A stretch of DNA of 64,000 nucleotides from Planctomycetaceae bacterium (GTDB lineage Bacteria; Planctomycetota; Phycisphaerae; Tepidisphaerales; Tepidisphaeraceae): positions 1 to 64,000 of the forward strand of contig JAIYCY010000030.1 of the NCBI GenBank assembly GCA_027487775.1. Reading direction: 5' to 3'. Position 1 is the first letter of the stretch; every line of letters begins with the position of its first letter. The position numbers were made by a program, and so were the translations under genes. Shown one piece after another: positions 34,360 to 43,746 of this stretch. The notes under the pieces were generated by a model. The model was not told where the DNA came from and did no database searches. It was given only the letters and a program-made list of their open reading frames with translations.

Positions 34360-36450
34360 ATGAACGATCGCGGTGGATCAACTGCAAATGCGAAGATGGA
34401 GGTGTCGGCGGAGTCGACGCAGACGCGGTCGCGTTTGGTGAGAATCGGCGTCTTGATTGGCGCGGCGATGGTCACCGTGATGCTCGTGGTGGGAACGCTG
34501 AACTCCGCGGGGGCGACTGGAGTGGCGGGTGTTTGGTTGACAGACGGTCCGCTGCTGCTCGTGTGGCTGTTGGCATGGTGGGGATATGGACGGATGTTCG
34601 TGGGTCGGGGATTTTCGGCAAAGAGCGCGTCGAGTGATGCACATGGTGGATCGCATCGCGCGTTGATCGAGGTGAGTCGCGTTGCGATCGGCTTTGGGAC
34701 GAGCAGCCTGATTGTTTTGGGGCTGGGTCTGCTGGGATTTGTTGGGCAGGTTTGGGGGATTGGGCTGCTTGCGATCGGTGCGGGTTATGCGGTGTTTCGG
34801 GCGATTCGATGGCGTGCAGGAACTGGCGTGAAAGCGAGCGATTCCCTCTCGAGTTCTGGAAAGCTTGTGTGGTGGTGGGGCCTCTTGCTTGCTTTGCCAG
34901 TGGGGATGATGGTGGTGGGATCGAGCGTGTTTCCGGGGGTGTTGTGGCGTGATGAGCCCCACGGGTATGACGTGTTGAGTTATCACTTGATGGTGCCGCG
35001 AGAATGGTTTGAGGCGGGGCGGATCGAGGCGTTGCGGCACAATGTGTTTTCATTTTTTCCGATGAACGTGGAGATGCAGCATTTGTGGGCGATGCAGGTG
35101 CGAGGCGGCGCGTGGGCTGGGATGTATGCGGGGCAAATGCAGGTAGCGTTGCTGATGATGTTGGTGTTGATGTCGGTGTATGCGACGGCGCGGGCGTGGG
35201 GCGCGTGCCGGTTGGTGGGGATGATGGCGAGTGTTGGGGTGGGTTTTACGCCTTGGACGGTGATGCTTGGGAGCGTTGCATACAACGAGGCTGGCGGGAC
35301 GCTGCTGGCGATGACTTCGATCGCGTGGGCGGGCGTAGCGAGGCGGGCGATGGTCGAAGACCGGACGAATCAGGGTCGTATGGCGATCCTGATGGCGGGC
35401 GTGTTCGCGGGTCTGGCGGCGGGGTGCAAGTTGACCTTTCTGCCGATGTTAGCGATAGCACTGCCGGTGCTGCTGTGGAGGCGTGGTGGGTTGGGCGTTC
35501 AGATCCGTTGGGTCAGGGGAACGATCATCTGTGGACTGATGGGAATGATTGCATTGTCGCCCTGGTTGATCCGTACGGCCGTGTGGAGCGGCGGCAATCC
35601 GGTTTTTCCGCTGGCGATGGGTCTGTTGGGGCAAGGGCATTTTGATGATGGGCAGGTGGAGCGGTTCGAGATCGCGCACCGGGCGGCTACCGATGTGGCG
35701 GACCTTGAGTCGAAGTTACGCCGGACGTGGGACGACGTGTTTGTGGGCTGGCGATTCGGTGTGACGGTGATGGTGATGTTGGCCGGCGTGTTGATGTGTG
35801 TCGCGATGATCGTGCTGAGGCGTGAGCGGATGCAATCGATGGCGGGGAACGGAATCAGGCTGTTTGTCGGCATGTTGTGCATGCTGGTGATCTGGATCGG
35901 ATTCACGCACCTGCAAGGGCGATTCCTTTCTCATCTTGTACCGATGGCTTGGGTGGTGCTTGCGTGTGGCGTGATGAGCCTTCGGGCGTCGGTGCATGTC
36001 AGCGGCGGTTTGATGAGCGCGATGGCGCTGATTTCGATCGTGATGTTATTCGTGCGAGGTGAATTGGTTGATCGATTGTCGCGCGAGGAACCGCTTCTCT
36101 TCGGACTTCGGGATGTGCGTGGTTGGACGGAGATGGTGCTTTTGCCGGAGGGTTCGGCCGATGAGGTGATGAAATCTGACGCGCGTGTGGTTCTGGTGGG
36201 CGATGGCGCACCGTTCATGTGGGATGTGCCGATGCAGCGACTGCGTTATTGCACGGTGTTTGATGTTCCGTCGGACGGTGCGACCTGGATCGAGGCATCC
36301 CTTGGAGGATCGATGGAGCGAGAATCTGTCGGGCAAGGGATCGTGATTGTATCTGCGAGCGAGATTGCGAGATTGACGCGGACGTATCGCAATCTTCCGC
36401 CGCGGATAGGTGAGGTACCGGCGGATGTTCGGATGATTGAACGGCCTTGA
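34360..36450 (+). CDS. Polytopic membrane glycosyltransferase-like protein (GT-C/ArnT-PMT type)
   Basis: A 696-residue protein with about 12 hydrophobic helices and an early periplasmic loop carrying LWRDEPHGYDVLSYHL, the acidic DE/Asp motif of GT-C lipid-linked-sugar transferases, followed by PREWFEAGRIEALRHNVFSF. A soluble C-terminal part of about 100 residues follows the last helix. The start at 34360 is preceded by a G-rich stretch; the frame is open further upstream. It would transfer a sugar from a polyprenyl carrier on the outer face of the membrane. The acceptor is unknown and the family assignment is moderate. Confidence 0.65.
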   Translation: MNDRGGSTANAKMEVSAESTQTRSRLVRIGVLIGAAMVTVMLVVGTLNSAGATGVAGVWLTDGPLLLVWLLAWWGYGRMFVGRGFSAKSASSDAHGGSHRALIEVSRVAIGFGTSSLIVLGLGLLGFVGQVWGIGLLAIGAGYAVFRAIRWRAGTGVKASDSLSSSGKLVWWWGLLLALPVGMMVVGSSVFPGVLWRDEPHGYDVLSYHLMVPREWFEAGRIEALRHNVFSFFPMNVEMQHLWAMQVRGGAWAGMYAGQMQVALLMMLVLMSVYATARAWGACRLVGMMASVGVGFTPWTVMLGSVAYNEAGGTLLAMTSIAWAGVARRAMVEDRTNQGRMAILMAGVFAGLAAGCKLTFLPMLAIALPVLLWRRGGLGVQIRWVRGTIICGLMGMIALSPWLIRTAVWSGGNPVFPLAMGLLGQGHFDDGQVERFEIAHRAATDVADLESKLRRTWDDVFVGWRFGVTVMVMLAGVLMCVAMIVLRRERMQSMAGNGIRLFVGMLCMLVIWIGFTHLQGRFLSHLVPMAWVVLACGVMSLRASVHVSGGLMSAMALISIVMLFVRGELVDRLSREEPLLFGLRDVRGWTEMVLLPEGSADEVMKSDARVVLVGDGAPFMWDVPMQRLRYCTVFDVPSDGATWIEASLGGSMERESVGQGIVIVSASEIARLTRTYRNLPPRIGEVPADVRMIERP

Positions 36451-36529
36451 AGCCATGGGTTTATCGATATTGGAGTTGATGACGACGAGACGGTGGATGA
36501 TGAAGGAAGGTCGATTGAGACGATTTGTG

Positions 36530-36567
36530 TTGTGCATGAGATGTTGAGTTGTGCATGAGATGTTGAG
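36530..36567. repeat. Perfect 19-bp tandem duplication in a gene leader
   Basis: Two identical 19-base units, 36530-36548 and 36549-36567, begin TTGTGCATGAG and end ATGTTGAG. The second ends ten bases before the ATG of the hydrolase gene and supplies its TTGAGGTG ribosome-site region. Confidence 0.85.
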
Positions 36568-36576
36568 GTGAATCGA

Positions 36577-37509
36577 ATGGAGTATGTGCCGTTGGTTTTG
36601 GTGATGGTGCTTGCGCTGGTGGTGGCGTGCGGGCTATTGGTGAACATGCTTGCGCGTTCGCTTCTGCGTCCGCCGCGTATGACGGATGCGAAGGCGGCGT
36701 ATCTTTTGAAGCGCGTGTTGCCGAGCGATGTGGGATTGAATTGGGAGGTGATGGACTTTTCGGTGGATGATGCGTCAAGGCCGGGCGAGAAGATGAGGAT
36801 TGCGGGATGGTGGATGCCGCGTGTGGATGCGAATCGGACGGCGGTGGTGATTCACGGTTATGCGGACGCGAAGGTGGGCGCCTTGGCTTGGGCACCGCTG
36901 TGGCATGGGCTTGGATTCAATGTGCTGGCGATTGATTTGAGGGCGCATGGCGAGAGTGGCGGGGTGAATGTGACGGGTGGATTTTTTGAGCGTGAGGATA
37001 TGGAGCAGGTGATTCGATCGCTTCGCATGACGCGGAGCGAAGCGTGTCAGAAGGTCGTGCTGTTTGGGGCGTCGCTGGGCGGTGCGGTGGCGTGCGCGAC
37101 GGCGGTGCGTGAGTCGGCGGGCGACTTGGGAATTGTTGGTGTGGTGTGCGATGGGCTGTTTCGGGACTATCGACGTGCGGCGCGGCATCATGCGAAGTTG
37201 GTAGCCGCGCCAGGTCGGATGTTGCACGGACTGGCGATTCGATGGGCGGAGATGCGAAGCGGAGCGCAGTTTGATGAGGTGAAGCCTGAGGACGCGATCG
37301 AGCGAATGAAGGTTCCAGTGATGCTGATTCATGGGGATCAGGACGCGTTCGTCCCGCCTGAGGATTGGTCGAAACTGGCAGGTTTGGTGACTCGGCACGG
37401 GCAGCATGCGAGTTGGGTTTGCGATCGGGCGGGGCATATCAATGCGTTGAATGTGGATCCGGTGGGGTATGAGGCGCACGTGCGGGCATTCGTGGAGCGG
37501 GTTTTGTAA
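36577..37509 (+). CDS. Membrane-anchored alpha/beta-hydrolase
   Basis: A 310-residue protein with an N-terminal hydrophobic anchor (residues 2-27). It then has the alpha/beta-hydrolase landmarks: the oxyanion segment VVIHGYAD, LAIDLRAHGES, the nucleophile elbow LFGASLGGAVA (Ser166), the acid in MLIHGDQDAFVPP and the catalytic His in CDRAGHINAL. It resembles the YqkD/FrsA-like esterase group with cytosolic or periplasmic domains. The substrate is unknown. The ATG is preferred over a GTG at 36568. An aldo/keto reductase gene starts 11 bases downstream, so the two are probably co-transcribed. Confidence 0.8.
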   Translation: MEYVPLVLVMVLALVVACGLLVNMLARSLLRPPRMTDAKAAYLLKRVLPSDVGLNWEVMDFSVDDASRPGEKMRIAGWWMPRVDANRTAVVIHGYADAKVGALAWAPLWHGLGFNVLAIDLRAHGESGGVNVTGGFFEREDMEQVIRSLRMTRSEACQKVVLFGASLGGAVACATAVRESAGDLGIVGVVCDGLFRDYRRAARHHAKLVAAPGRMLHGLAIRWAEMRSGAQFDEVKPEDAIERMKVPVMLIHGDQDAFVPPEDWSKLAGLVTRHGQHASWVCDRAGHINALNVDPVGYEAHVRAFVERVL

Positions 37510-37520
37510 GATCGACGGCC

Positions 37521-38465
37521 ATGAAACTGCAGAGGCTAGGCACGAGTGAGTTGGTGGTCGGCCGGATCGCGTACGGAAACATGCGAGCACCGGGGACGTG
37601 GAACCCTGCTGCGATGACGAGGGAGAAGCGTGACGCGGGGATTTTGGCGCATCATGTCGCGTACGACGCGGGCTATACGCTCTTTGATACCGCCGACATT
37701 TATGGTCGCGGGATCAGCGAAGAGTTGTTGGGAGAGGCGTTGCGTTTGCGGCCGGGGATGCGTGAGAAGATCGTGATCGCGACCAAGTGTGGCATTCGCT
37801 GGGCGGACGATCCGGTGCCGGGCGCTCCGCATCGGTTTGATTTTTCCAAGAAGCACATACTTTGGAGTTGTGAGCAATCGCTCAAGCGAATGGACATCGA
37901 CACGATTGACCTTTATCAATTACACCGTCCGGACATGCTCATGGAGCCGGCGGAGATCGCCGAGGCGTTTGATCAACTGCATCGTGAGGGGAAGGTGCGA
38001 TTTTTTGGTGTGTCAAATTTCTTCCCATCGATGGTGTCGATGCTGGCGGCGTTTCTTGGGCGGAAGATCGTAGTGAATCAGGTTGAGATTCATCTCGGAC
38101 GACTGGATCCGTTGGTGAATGGGACGACGGATCAGTGCATCGAGCATTCGATCACGCCGCTGGCATGGAGTCCGCTGGGCGGAGGATGGCTTGGGAGCGG
38201 ACGTGTGCTGGGGATGGGTGAGGCGAACTATCCGCATAAGAAGCTTGTGCAATCGATGGTGGATGAGATTGCGGGTGAGCTGGGCGTAAGTCGGACGGCG
38301 ACGGCGTTGGCGTGGTTGATGCGGCATCCGAGCGGGATCATTCCGATCGTGGGGTCGAACAACCCGGCGAATCTGCGCGACGCGGTGGCGGCGGACTCGG
38401 TTGAGATGTCGCGTGAGCAGTGGTATCGGCTGTTGCTGGCGGCGCGAGGCCGTGCGTTGCCTTGA
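37521..38465 (+). CDS. Aldo/keto reductase
   Basis: A 314-residue (alpha/beta)8-barrel NADPH oxidoreductase. The catalytic tetrad is visible: Asp and Tyr in FDTADIYGRG, Lys in IATKCG and His in DLYQLHRPD. The NADP-binding C-terminal part has TPLAWSPLGGGWLG and IIPIVGSNNPANLRDAV. The LGTSELVVGRIAYGNMR start and overall layout resemble YdhF-type reductases. The physiological substrate cannot be told. A TAAGAT hexamer overlaps the end of the previous gene, eight bases before the ATG, so a private promoter is possible. Confidence 0.88.
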   Translation: MKLQRLGTSELVVGRIAYGNMRAPGTWNPAAMTREKRDAGILAHHVAYDAGYTLFDTADIYGRGISEELLGEALRLRPGMREKIVIATKCGIRWADDPVPGAPHRFDFSKKHILWSCEQSLKRMDIDTIDLYQLHRPDMLMEPAEIAEAFDQLHREGKVRFFGVSNFFPSMVSMLAAFLGRKIVVNQVEIHLGRLDPLVNGTTDQCIEHSITPLAWSPLGGGWLGSGRVLGMGEANYPHKKLVQSMVDEIAGELGVSRTATALAWLMRHPSGIIPIVGSNNPANLRDAVAADSVEMSREQWYRLLLAARGRALP

Positions 38466-38584
38466 TGGATCAAGCCGTTGCAGGCGATTGTGCAGGTCGT
38501 TGCAAAAGGATGCGGGGCGGATGTATCTATCTCCTTGTTGTTGTTGTGTGATGAGTTGGTCGAATTGATGGATGGAGGTTGGTG

Positions 38585-39850
38585 ATGTCGTCGAACATTG
38601 AAAAGAGTTATGAAATTGCGAGAGAGCGGTATGCGTCGTTGGGCGTGGATACTGAGCGTGCGCTGGCGGCGCTGGCGGGGATTCCGATCAGCATTCATTG
38701 CTGGCAGGGTGATGACGTGGGTGGATTTGAGTCAGCGGGTGCGGGCGATCCGGGTGGTGGGCTTGCGGTGACGGGCAACTATCCCGGGCGGGCGCGTACG
38801 CCGGACGAATTGCGGGCGGATTTTGGATTTGCGCTCAAGCAGATTCCGGGCAGGCATCGGATCGCGCTGCATGCGATCTACGGGGAGTTTGGGGGTAAGA
38901 AAGTCGACCGAGACGCGGTCGGCGTGGACCAGTTTGTAGGCTGGATCGACTGGGCGAAGTCGCTCGGGATAGGTATCGATTTCAATCCGACGTTCTTTGC
39001 ACATCCAAAGGCGGCGAGTGGTTTCACGCTTTCGTCGGCGGATGAATCGGTGCGGAAGTTCTGGATCGAACATGGCAAGCGCAGCCGTGAGATTGCGACG
39101 GAGATGGGCCGGCGACTGGGGAGTGTGTGCGTCAACAACGTATGGATCCCCGACGGCATGAAGGACGTGCCCGCGGATCGAATGTCTCCGCGGAAGCGAT
39201 TGGAGCAGTCGCTCGATGCGATCTTTGCATCTCCAAACGATCCGAAGCTGCTCCTCGATGCGGTGGAAGGAAAACTCTTTGGCATCGGCTCGGAAAGTTA
39301 TGTCGTCGGGATGCACGAGTTTTACCTCGGATATTGCGTCAAGCATCGAAAATTGCTGACGCTGGACAGCGGGCACTTTCATCCGACCGAGAGCATGGCC
39401 GACAAGATCAGCAGTGTTCTATGTCACCTGGATCGGGTGCTGCTGCATGTCAGTCGCGGGGTACGATGGGACAGCGATCATGTGATCACGCTGGATGATC
39501 AGCTTCGTGAGATCGCGAGAGAGATCGTTGCGAATGATGTTGTGGGCCGGGTGCACATCGGTTTGGATTATTTCGACGCGAGCATCAACCGCGTGGCGGC
39601 GTGGACGATCGGCGTGCGAAACGCGCAGAAGGCATTATTGATCGGGCTGCTTGAGCCGACCGCCAAGCTTCGAGCCCTAGAAGCGTCTGGCGACTACACG
39701 GCGAGACTGGCATGGCAGGAGGAGGTTAAATCTCTGCCGTGGGGTGCGGTGTGGGATGCGTTCTGCGTGAAGCATCAGGCACCGGTGGGGCCGGCCTGGT
39801 TGGATGCTGTGCGGGGTTATGAGCGGGATGTGCTAAGCCGACGCTCGTAA
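38585..39850 (+). CDS. rhaA: L-rhamnose isomerase
   Basis: A 421-residue metal-dependent TIM-barrel isomerase that interconverts L-rhamnose and L-rhamnulose. Motifs are [15 protein letters not shown] at the N-terminus, then [92 protein letters not shown] and [17 protein letters not shown], which include the metal ligands (Glu, Asp, His). GGAGG sits six bases before the ATG at 38585. No rhamnulokinase, aldolase or transporter gene is next to it. The upstream neighbour on the same strand is an aldo/keto reductase. Confidence 0.95.
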   Translation: MSSNIEKSYEIARERYASLGVDTERALAALAGIPISIHCWQGDDVGGFESAGAGDPGGGLAVTGNYPGRARTPDELRADFGFALKQIPGRHRIALHAIYGEFGGKKVDRDAVGVDQFVGWIDWAKSLGIGIDFNPTFFAHPKAASGFTLSSADESVRKFWIEHGKRSREIATEMGRRLGSVCVNNVWIPDGMKDVPADRMSPRKRLEQSLDAIFASPNDPKLLLDAVEGKLFGIGSESYVVGMHEFYLGYCVKHRKLLTLDSGHFHPTESMADKISSVLCHLDRVLLHVSRGVRWDSDHVITLDDQLREIAREIVANDVVGRVHIGLDYFDASINRVAAWTIGVRNAQKALLIGLLEPTAKLRALEASGDYTARLAWQEEVKSLPWGAVWDAFCVKHQAPVGPAWLDAVRGYERDVLSRRS

Positions 39851-39930
39851 GGCATAGGTCGACGTCGCGGACGGGATTGCAGGCACTCGAGCGTGATGAA
39901 TCGCTTGCCGGACGTTCGGAGCTTGGCCGC

Positions 39931-41316
39931 TCATTTCAGTTTTTTCGCCCAATCGCGCCAGGCGATTTCGAAATCGACATGGCCGACGCCGTAGTGCTTT
40001 CGCAGGGCGTCTTCGGGGTCCATGCCGTCTTTGATGTCGTTGAAGTATGGGAGGAAGGCTTTGGGCTTGCCTTCGATGAGGAGTTTGACCATCGACATCA
40101 TGACGGGGTAGTAACCTCCGCCGGGCATGAAGTTGCTGTCGAAGAGGATGGAGATGTCGCGTTCGGCGAAGGCGACTTCGCGGGGGATTTGGAAGTAGTT
40201 GTTTTCCGGGATCACGCCGTGTGCGATGTACTCGGCGAGACCTTCGTTAAGCCAGCGCGGGATGAATCCGTTGGTGCGATAACGGGCGACGAATGCGTGG
40301 ACGAATTCATGGACGAGTACGCGGCCCCAGCGACGTTCGGCCTCGCGACGAGCGCCGTCCCCCGAGGTTTCGGGTCGCGGCTTCCACATCGCCATATGAC
40401 CGAGTCCGTCGGTGCGACCAGAAAAGTATCCTGCGACCGATTCGCCTGCGGGGACTCCGTCGTACTCGTTGGCATATCGGATGAAATCGGTTTGCCGCGA
40501 GAACATGAACATGGGGAGCCGGCCGACGAAGATGTTGTCCCTGGGTGAGAGATTGAATTGATTTGCGACGATACGGTAGGCGTTTTCGCACTGTTCGATG
40601 AGCCATGTGTGTTCGCGCTTGTCCCAGTCGGTGAAGATGATGAAGTGATCGCTATTGAGTTCGATGAGATCGATGGAGAGATTTTCGTTGATCTCGCGCT
40701 GCATCTTGCGTGCGCGTTCGAGGGCGGCGGCTTGTTCTTCGGGCGTGGCAGGAAGGAATGCCATCGGCCGACCGGGCGATGTTGTTTGTGGTGTGGTTGT
40801 CGTTGCGGGTGCGTCGGTGCGGGCGTGCTTGCTGCCGATGGGCGAGGCCAGGATCGCATCGACCTCCGAGCCGAGCGATCGGTCGAGTCGTCGGGCCTGT
40901 GCGAGAGCGCTTCTGGCCTGTCGATCAAGTCCGTTCGACCATGCCCAACGGCCGAGGTGAAGCCAATCGGTGGCTCTTTCGCGATCGATGAGGCGGCTCT
41001 TGATGGTGTAGGCGCTGGTGGGCGTGAGCTGTTCCCAAGTGAGATCGCGTACGCCGTCGGGTGTGGAGACGGCGAGGCCGACATCGCTGTGTGATTCGAG
41101 AATCCCAACCACCCGTAGCGGCGGATCGGTGGCGAGAACGGCGTCGATCCTGAGGCGTTGGGGCGAGTTCGCGGAGGCATCTGTCGCAGTTGACTCGTCG
41201 AGAAGCGAAGCCCGCGCGGTTGGAGCGGAGTGGGTCGCACCAGATAACGCGACACAGGCGAGAATCATGGCCCGACGAAACCTTCGACCGAATCGATAAG
41301 GCAGACGCTTCGACAT
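39931..41316 (-). CDS. DUF1570-type secreted gluzincin-like peptidase
   Basis: A 461-residue exported protein. The signal peptide spans about residues 10-32 (MILACVALSGATHSAPTARA). The N-terminal half contains a DGVRDLTWEQLTP beta domain and a helical TPR-like stretch. The C-terminal half carries the zinc motif HEFVH (His336, His340) followed by WLNEGLAEYIAHG, which supplies the third ligand Glu. This is the DUF1570 arrangement common in planctomycetes. It is probably an outer-membrane or periplasmic metallopeptidase; the substrate is unknown. ATG 41316 is chosen to avoid overlap with the divergent gene; ATG 41340 is possible. Confidence 0.78.
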   Translation of the reverse strand: MSKRLPYRFGRRFRRAMILACVALSGATHSAPTARASLLDESTATDASANSPQRLRIDAVLATDPPLRVVGILESHSDVGLAVSTPDGVRDLTWEQLTPTSAYTIKSRLIDRERATDWLHLGRWAWSNGLDRQARSALAQARRLDRSLGSEVDAILASPIGSKHARTDAPATTTTPQTTSPGRPMAFLPATPEEQAAALERARKMQREINENLSIDLIELNSDHFIIFTDWDKREHTWLIEQCENAYRIVANQFNLSPRDNIFVGRLPMFMFSRQTDFIRYANEYDGVPAGESVAGYFSGRTDGLGHMAMWKPRPETSGDGARREAERRWGRVLVHEFVHAFVARYRTNGFIPRWLNEGLAEYIAHGVIPENNYFQIPREVAFAERDISILFDSNFMPGGGYYPVMMSMVKLLIEGKPKAFLPYFNDIKDGMDPEDALRKHYGVGHVDFEIAWRDWAKKLK

Positions 41317-41325
41317 GGTTGGTAG

Positions 41326-41331
41326 TATAGT
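41326..41331 (+). promoter_or_regulatory. -10 hexamer in a 22-base divergent gap
   Basis: TATAGT matches the -10 consensus in five of six bases and ends seven bases before the ATG at 41339, so transcription should begin at the start codon. The gap to the opposite gene is only 22 bases, so its promoter must overlap this gene. Confidence 0.5.
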
Positions 41332-41338
41332 GTCGCAC

Positions 41339-42640
41339 ATGCCAACGGCATCAACATTTTGTTCTAGATGGATCGCGGTAGCGGTGTTGTGTCTGTTGAT
41401 CGCAGGATTGACGGCCGGGCGATCGGCGCGTGCCGAGGACGGGTCGTTGCAGGGGACAGGCGAGCGCGGGCCGACACGTGAGGTGTCGGTGGTGGTGTTC
41501 GGGCCTGGTGCGGAGGTGTGGCAGCGATTCGGTCACATCGGATTGCGATTTCGGATTGCCGATGAGAGGGCGAGATCGGAAGGGGCGACATCGGATGTTC
41601 TGGATGTGATGTATGACTGGGGGCGATTCGAGTTTGGCGGCGTGGGTTTTTTTCTCGATTTTGCCAGCGGTCGGATGCGGTATTGGATGGAGCCGGATGA
41701 TGCGCGTCTGGCGGTCGATTTTTATGTGCGTGAGCTGGACCGGACGGTGAGCGAGTATGTGCTTGATCTGAACGAGGCGGAGATCGATCGATTGATCACG
41801 ATCGTTCAGACGCAGGACAACGAGTCGAACCGCTTCTACGACTACGACTATTTTCGTGACAATTGTTCGACCGCCATTCGGGATGCGATCGACGATGCGA
41901 CGGAGGGGTTGTTGAAATCGCGATGGGCGGGTGATGATGCGGCGAAGAGTTATCGCGATTTGATGCGACAGCATTTGCCAGTTGGGGCGGTCAATGTTTT
42001 GTTGACGCTTGGGATCGACTTTGTAGCAGGCAGGCCGGTCGATCGATCGCTCGATGTTTGGGAGTCTGCGTTTGTGCCGATGGAGTTTGGTCGATCGCTG
42101 GAGTCGCTTCGACGCGATGACGGAACGCGTCTGGTGCGCGAGACGCGGACGCTGAACCTGACATCAACGGCGTCGAATCTGGAGCGGGATCGGCCGCTTG
42201 AGCTTCGAACGGCATTGTTGCTCGTTGGAATCGCAGGGGCTGGCTTGTTGATGGCTTCGCGGCGGGTGAGATGGCTTGGCGGGACGCTGGTTGTGCTGTG
42301 GACGACATGGTGCGCGTTCGGGGCGATCATGATGCTGGGATTTTGGACGTTGACGGCTCATTGGCCGACGCGGATGAATGAGAACCTGCTGCTGCTTTCG
42401 CCTTTGTCGTTGTTGATGCTGGTGATGATGTTTCGTCGGAGTTGGCGTGGCGGTTTGCCAGTGATTGCGATGATGGTGGTGGTGCTATCGCTGGTCGGGC
42501 TGGCGATGAAGTTGCTACCGGGCGCGCAGGTGAACGGTCCTTTGTTGGGGATGACGATTCCGATGCATCTTGCGACTTGGTTTGTTGTGTCGAGGTGGAG
42601 CCGGCGAGATGGTACGTCGGAGACGAGAAGTATGGCGTGA
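41339..42640 (+). CDS. DUF4105 (Lnb N-terminal-like) membrane protein
   Basis: A 433-residue protein. It has a signal peptide or first helix (WIAVAVLCLLIAGLTAG), an extracytoplasmic domain of about 230 residues and four to five C-terminal membrane helices. The domain has the DUF4105 features FGPGAEVWQRFGHIGLRF (catalytic-type His), YDYDYFRDNCSTAIRDAID (conserved Cys in DNCST) and FYVRELDRTVSEY. DUF4105 is found in Lnb lipoprotein acyltransferases; the His-Cys pair here fits a papain-like transferase. Actual lipoprotein acylation is not shown. It is probably expressed from a leaderless promoter. Confidence 0.78.
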   Translation: MPTASTFCSRWIAVAVLCLLIAGLTAGRSARAEDGSLQGTGERGPTREVSVVVFGPGAEVWQRFGHIGLRFRIADERARSEGATSDVLDVMYDWGRFEFGGVGFFLDFASGRMRYWMEPDDARLAVDFYVRELDRTVSEYVLDLNEAEIDRLITIVQTQDNESNRFYDYDYFRDNCSTAIRDAIDDATEGLLKSRWAGDDAAKSYRDLMRQHLPVGAVNVLLTLGIDFVAGRPVDRSLDVWESAFVPMEFGRSLESLRRDDGTRLVRETRTLNLTSTASNLERDRPLELRTALLLVGIAGAGLLMASRRVRWLGGTLVVLWTTWCAFGAIMMLGFWTLTAHWPTRMNENLLLLSPLSLLMLVMMFRRSWRGGLPVIAMMVVVLSLVGLAMKLLPGAQVNGPLLGMTIPMHLATWFVVSRWSRRDGTSETRSMA

Positions 42641-42664
42641 ACGGATGGATGGTTGGTGTGGCCG

Positions 42665-43675
42665 TCAGACTCCGACCCAAGCGCGTCCGACGATGAGCCA
42701 TAGCGGGATCGTGAGCAGACCGAGGATGGTGGTACCGACGATGACGCGTAGTGCGACCTGCGTGTCCTGACCATAGAGTCGCGTGACGACGATCGGAAAG
42801 ACGGCGGCGGGCATGGCGGCTTGTGTGACGATGACCTGCTTGAGCTCAGTGCTGACGGGCAGCAATTTTGCGATGATGAGAAAGAGGACGGGCAGGAGAA
42901 GGAGTCGTACGCCGCACGCGAGGGCGAACATGCCCCATCCGCGTTTCCAGTCGGTTTGGGTGATCAGATCACGGATGACGGCGCCGCTGAGCAAGAGGCC
43001 CATTGGTATTCCGCAATCGCCGAGCCAGCGCGTCGCGTCGAGGACTGGCGTTCCGATGACAGCGATAGTGGATTTCAGATCGGTCGGCAGGATGGATGAC
43101 CGTGCGATCATCCCGACGATGACCGCGATCGTGATTGCGACGGCGGGCGGATTGAAGATGCCGCGCCAGCTTCCCTTGCCGAGTCCTCCGCTGATGATGA
43201 GCACACCGAGCGTCCAGAGCGCGAGTTCCACGCCGACGTTGTGGACGATCAGCGTGCCGACGGCCGCGGGGAAGAGTTTTTCTGCGATCGGCAGGGGGAT
43301 GTAGCCGTAGTTGTACATTCCCGCCGAGAGTGTGAAGGCGCGGCGTTGCTCGGGTCGAACGATGCCGATGGATCGACCGAAGATCAGGAGTGCGATCGCC
43401 GCGACGAGGAATCCGAGCGCGGTCGTGAAGAATCCGATGAGCGGCGGAAGTCCGATCTCGGCGGCGCCGGTCATGCGAGGATCGCCCACCACGCGATAGA
43501 AGAAGAGGCAGGGAAGAAGGACATTGACAGTCAGCCGCATGAGCGACTTGTCAGCCTCGGCGGTGAGCCATCCGACGTGCCGTGCCATGGCGCCTGCGCC
43601 CATGAGCGCGAAGACGACCAACACCTTCAAAACGATCGGCCCGGCGCTTTGCAGTTGCACGAGGACTTGGTCCAT
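42665..43675 (-). CDS. AEC-family (auxin efflux carrier-type) transporter
   Basis: A 336-residue polytopic protein with about ten hydrophobic helices. The N-terminal half shows VLVVFALMGAGAMARHVGWL and LLPCLFFYRVV, and the middle shows SAGMYNYGYIPLPI with the discontinuous Asn-containing helix typical of AEC carriers. The second half repeats the fold (LLLSGAVIRDLI, QAAMPAAVFPIVVTRLYGQD). Members export or import organic anions or malate; the substrate is unknown. A GATAAT hexamer lies 11 bases before the ATG. It is convergent with the DUF4105 gene. Confidence 0.86.
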   Translation of the reverse strand: MDQVLVQLQSAGPIVLKVLVVFALMGAGAMARHVGWLTAEADKSLMRLTVNVLLPCLFFYRVVGDPRMTGAAEIGLPPLIGFFTTALGFLVAAIALLIFGRSIGIVRPEQRRAFTLSAGMYNYGYIPLPIAEKLFPAAVGTLIVHNVGVELALWTLGVLIISGGLGKGSWRGIFNPPAVAITIAVIVGMIARSSILPTDLKSTIAVIGTPVLDATRWLGDCGIPMGLLLSGAVIRDLITQTDWKRGWGMFALACGVRLLLLPVLFLIIAKLLPVSTELKQVIVTQAAMPAAVFPIVVTRLYGQDTQVALRVIVGTTILGLLTIPLWLIVGRAWVGV

Positions 43676-43746
43676 GTGCGACTTAGATTATCGCAAGTCG
43701 AGAGGACATGCTCGCGGGGGTCAAGTGACCGCATCCTGCAGCCCGA

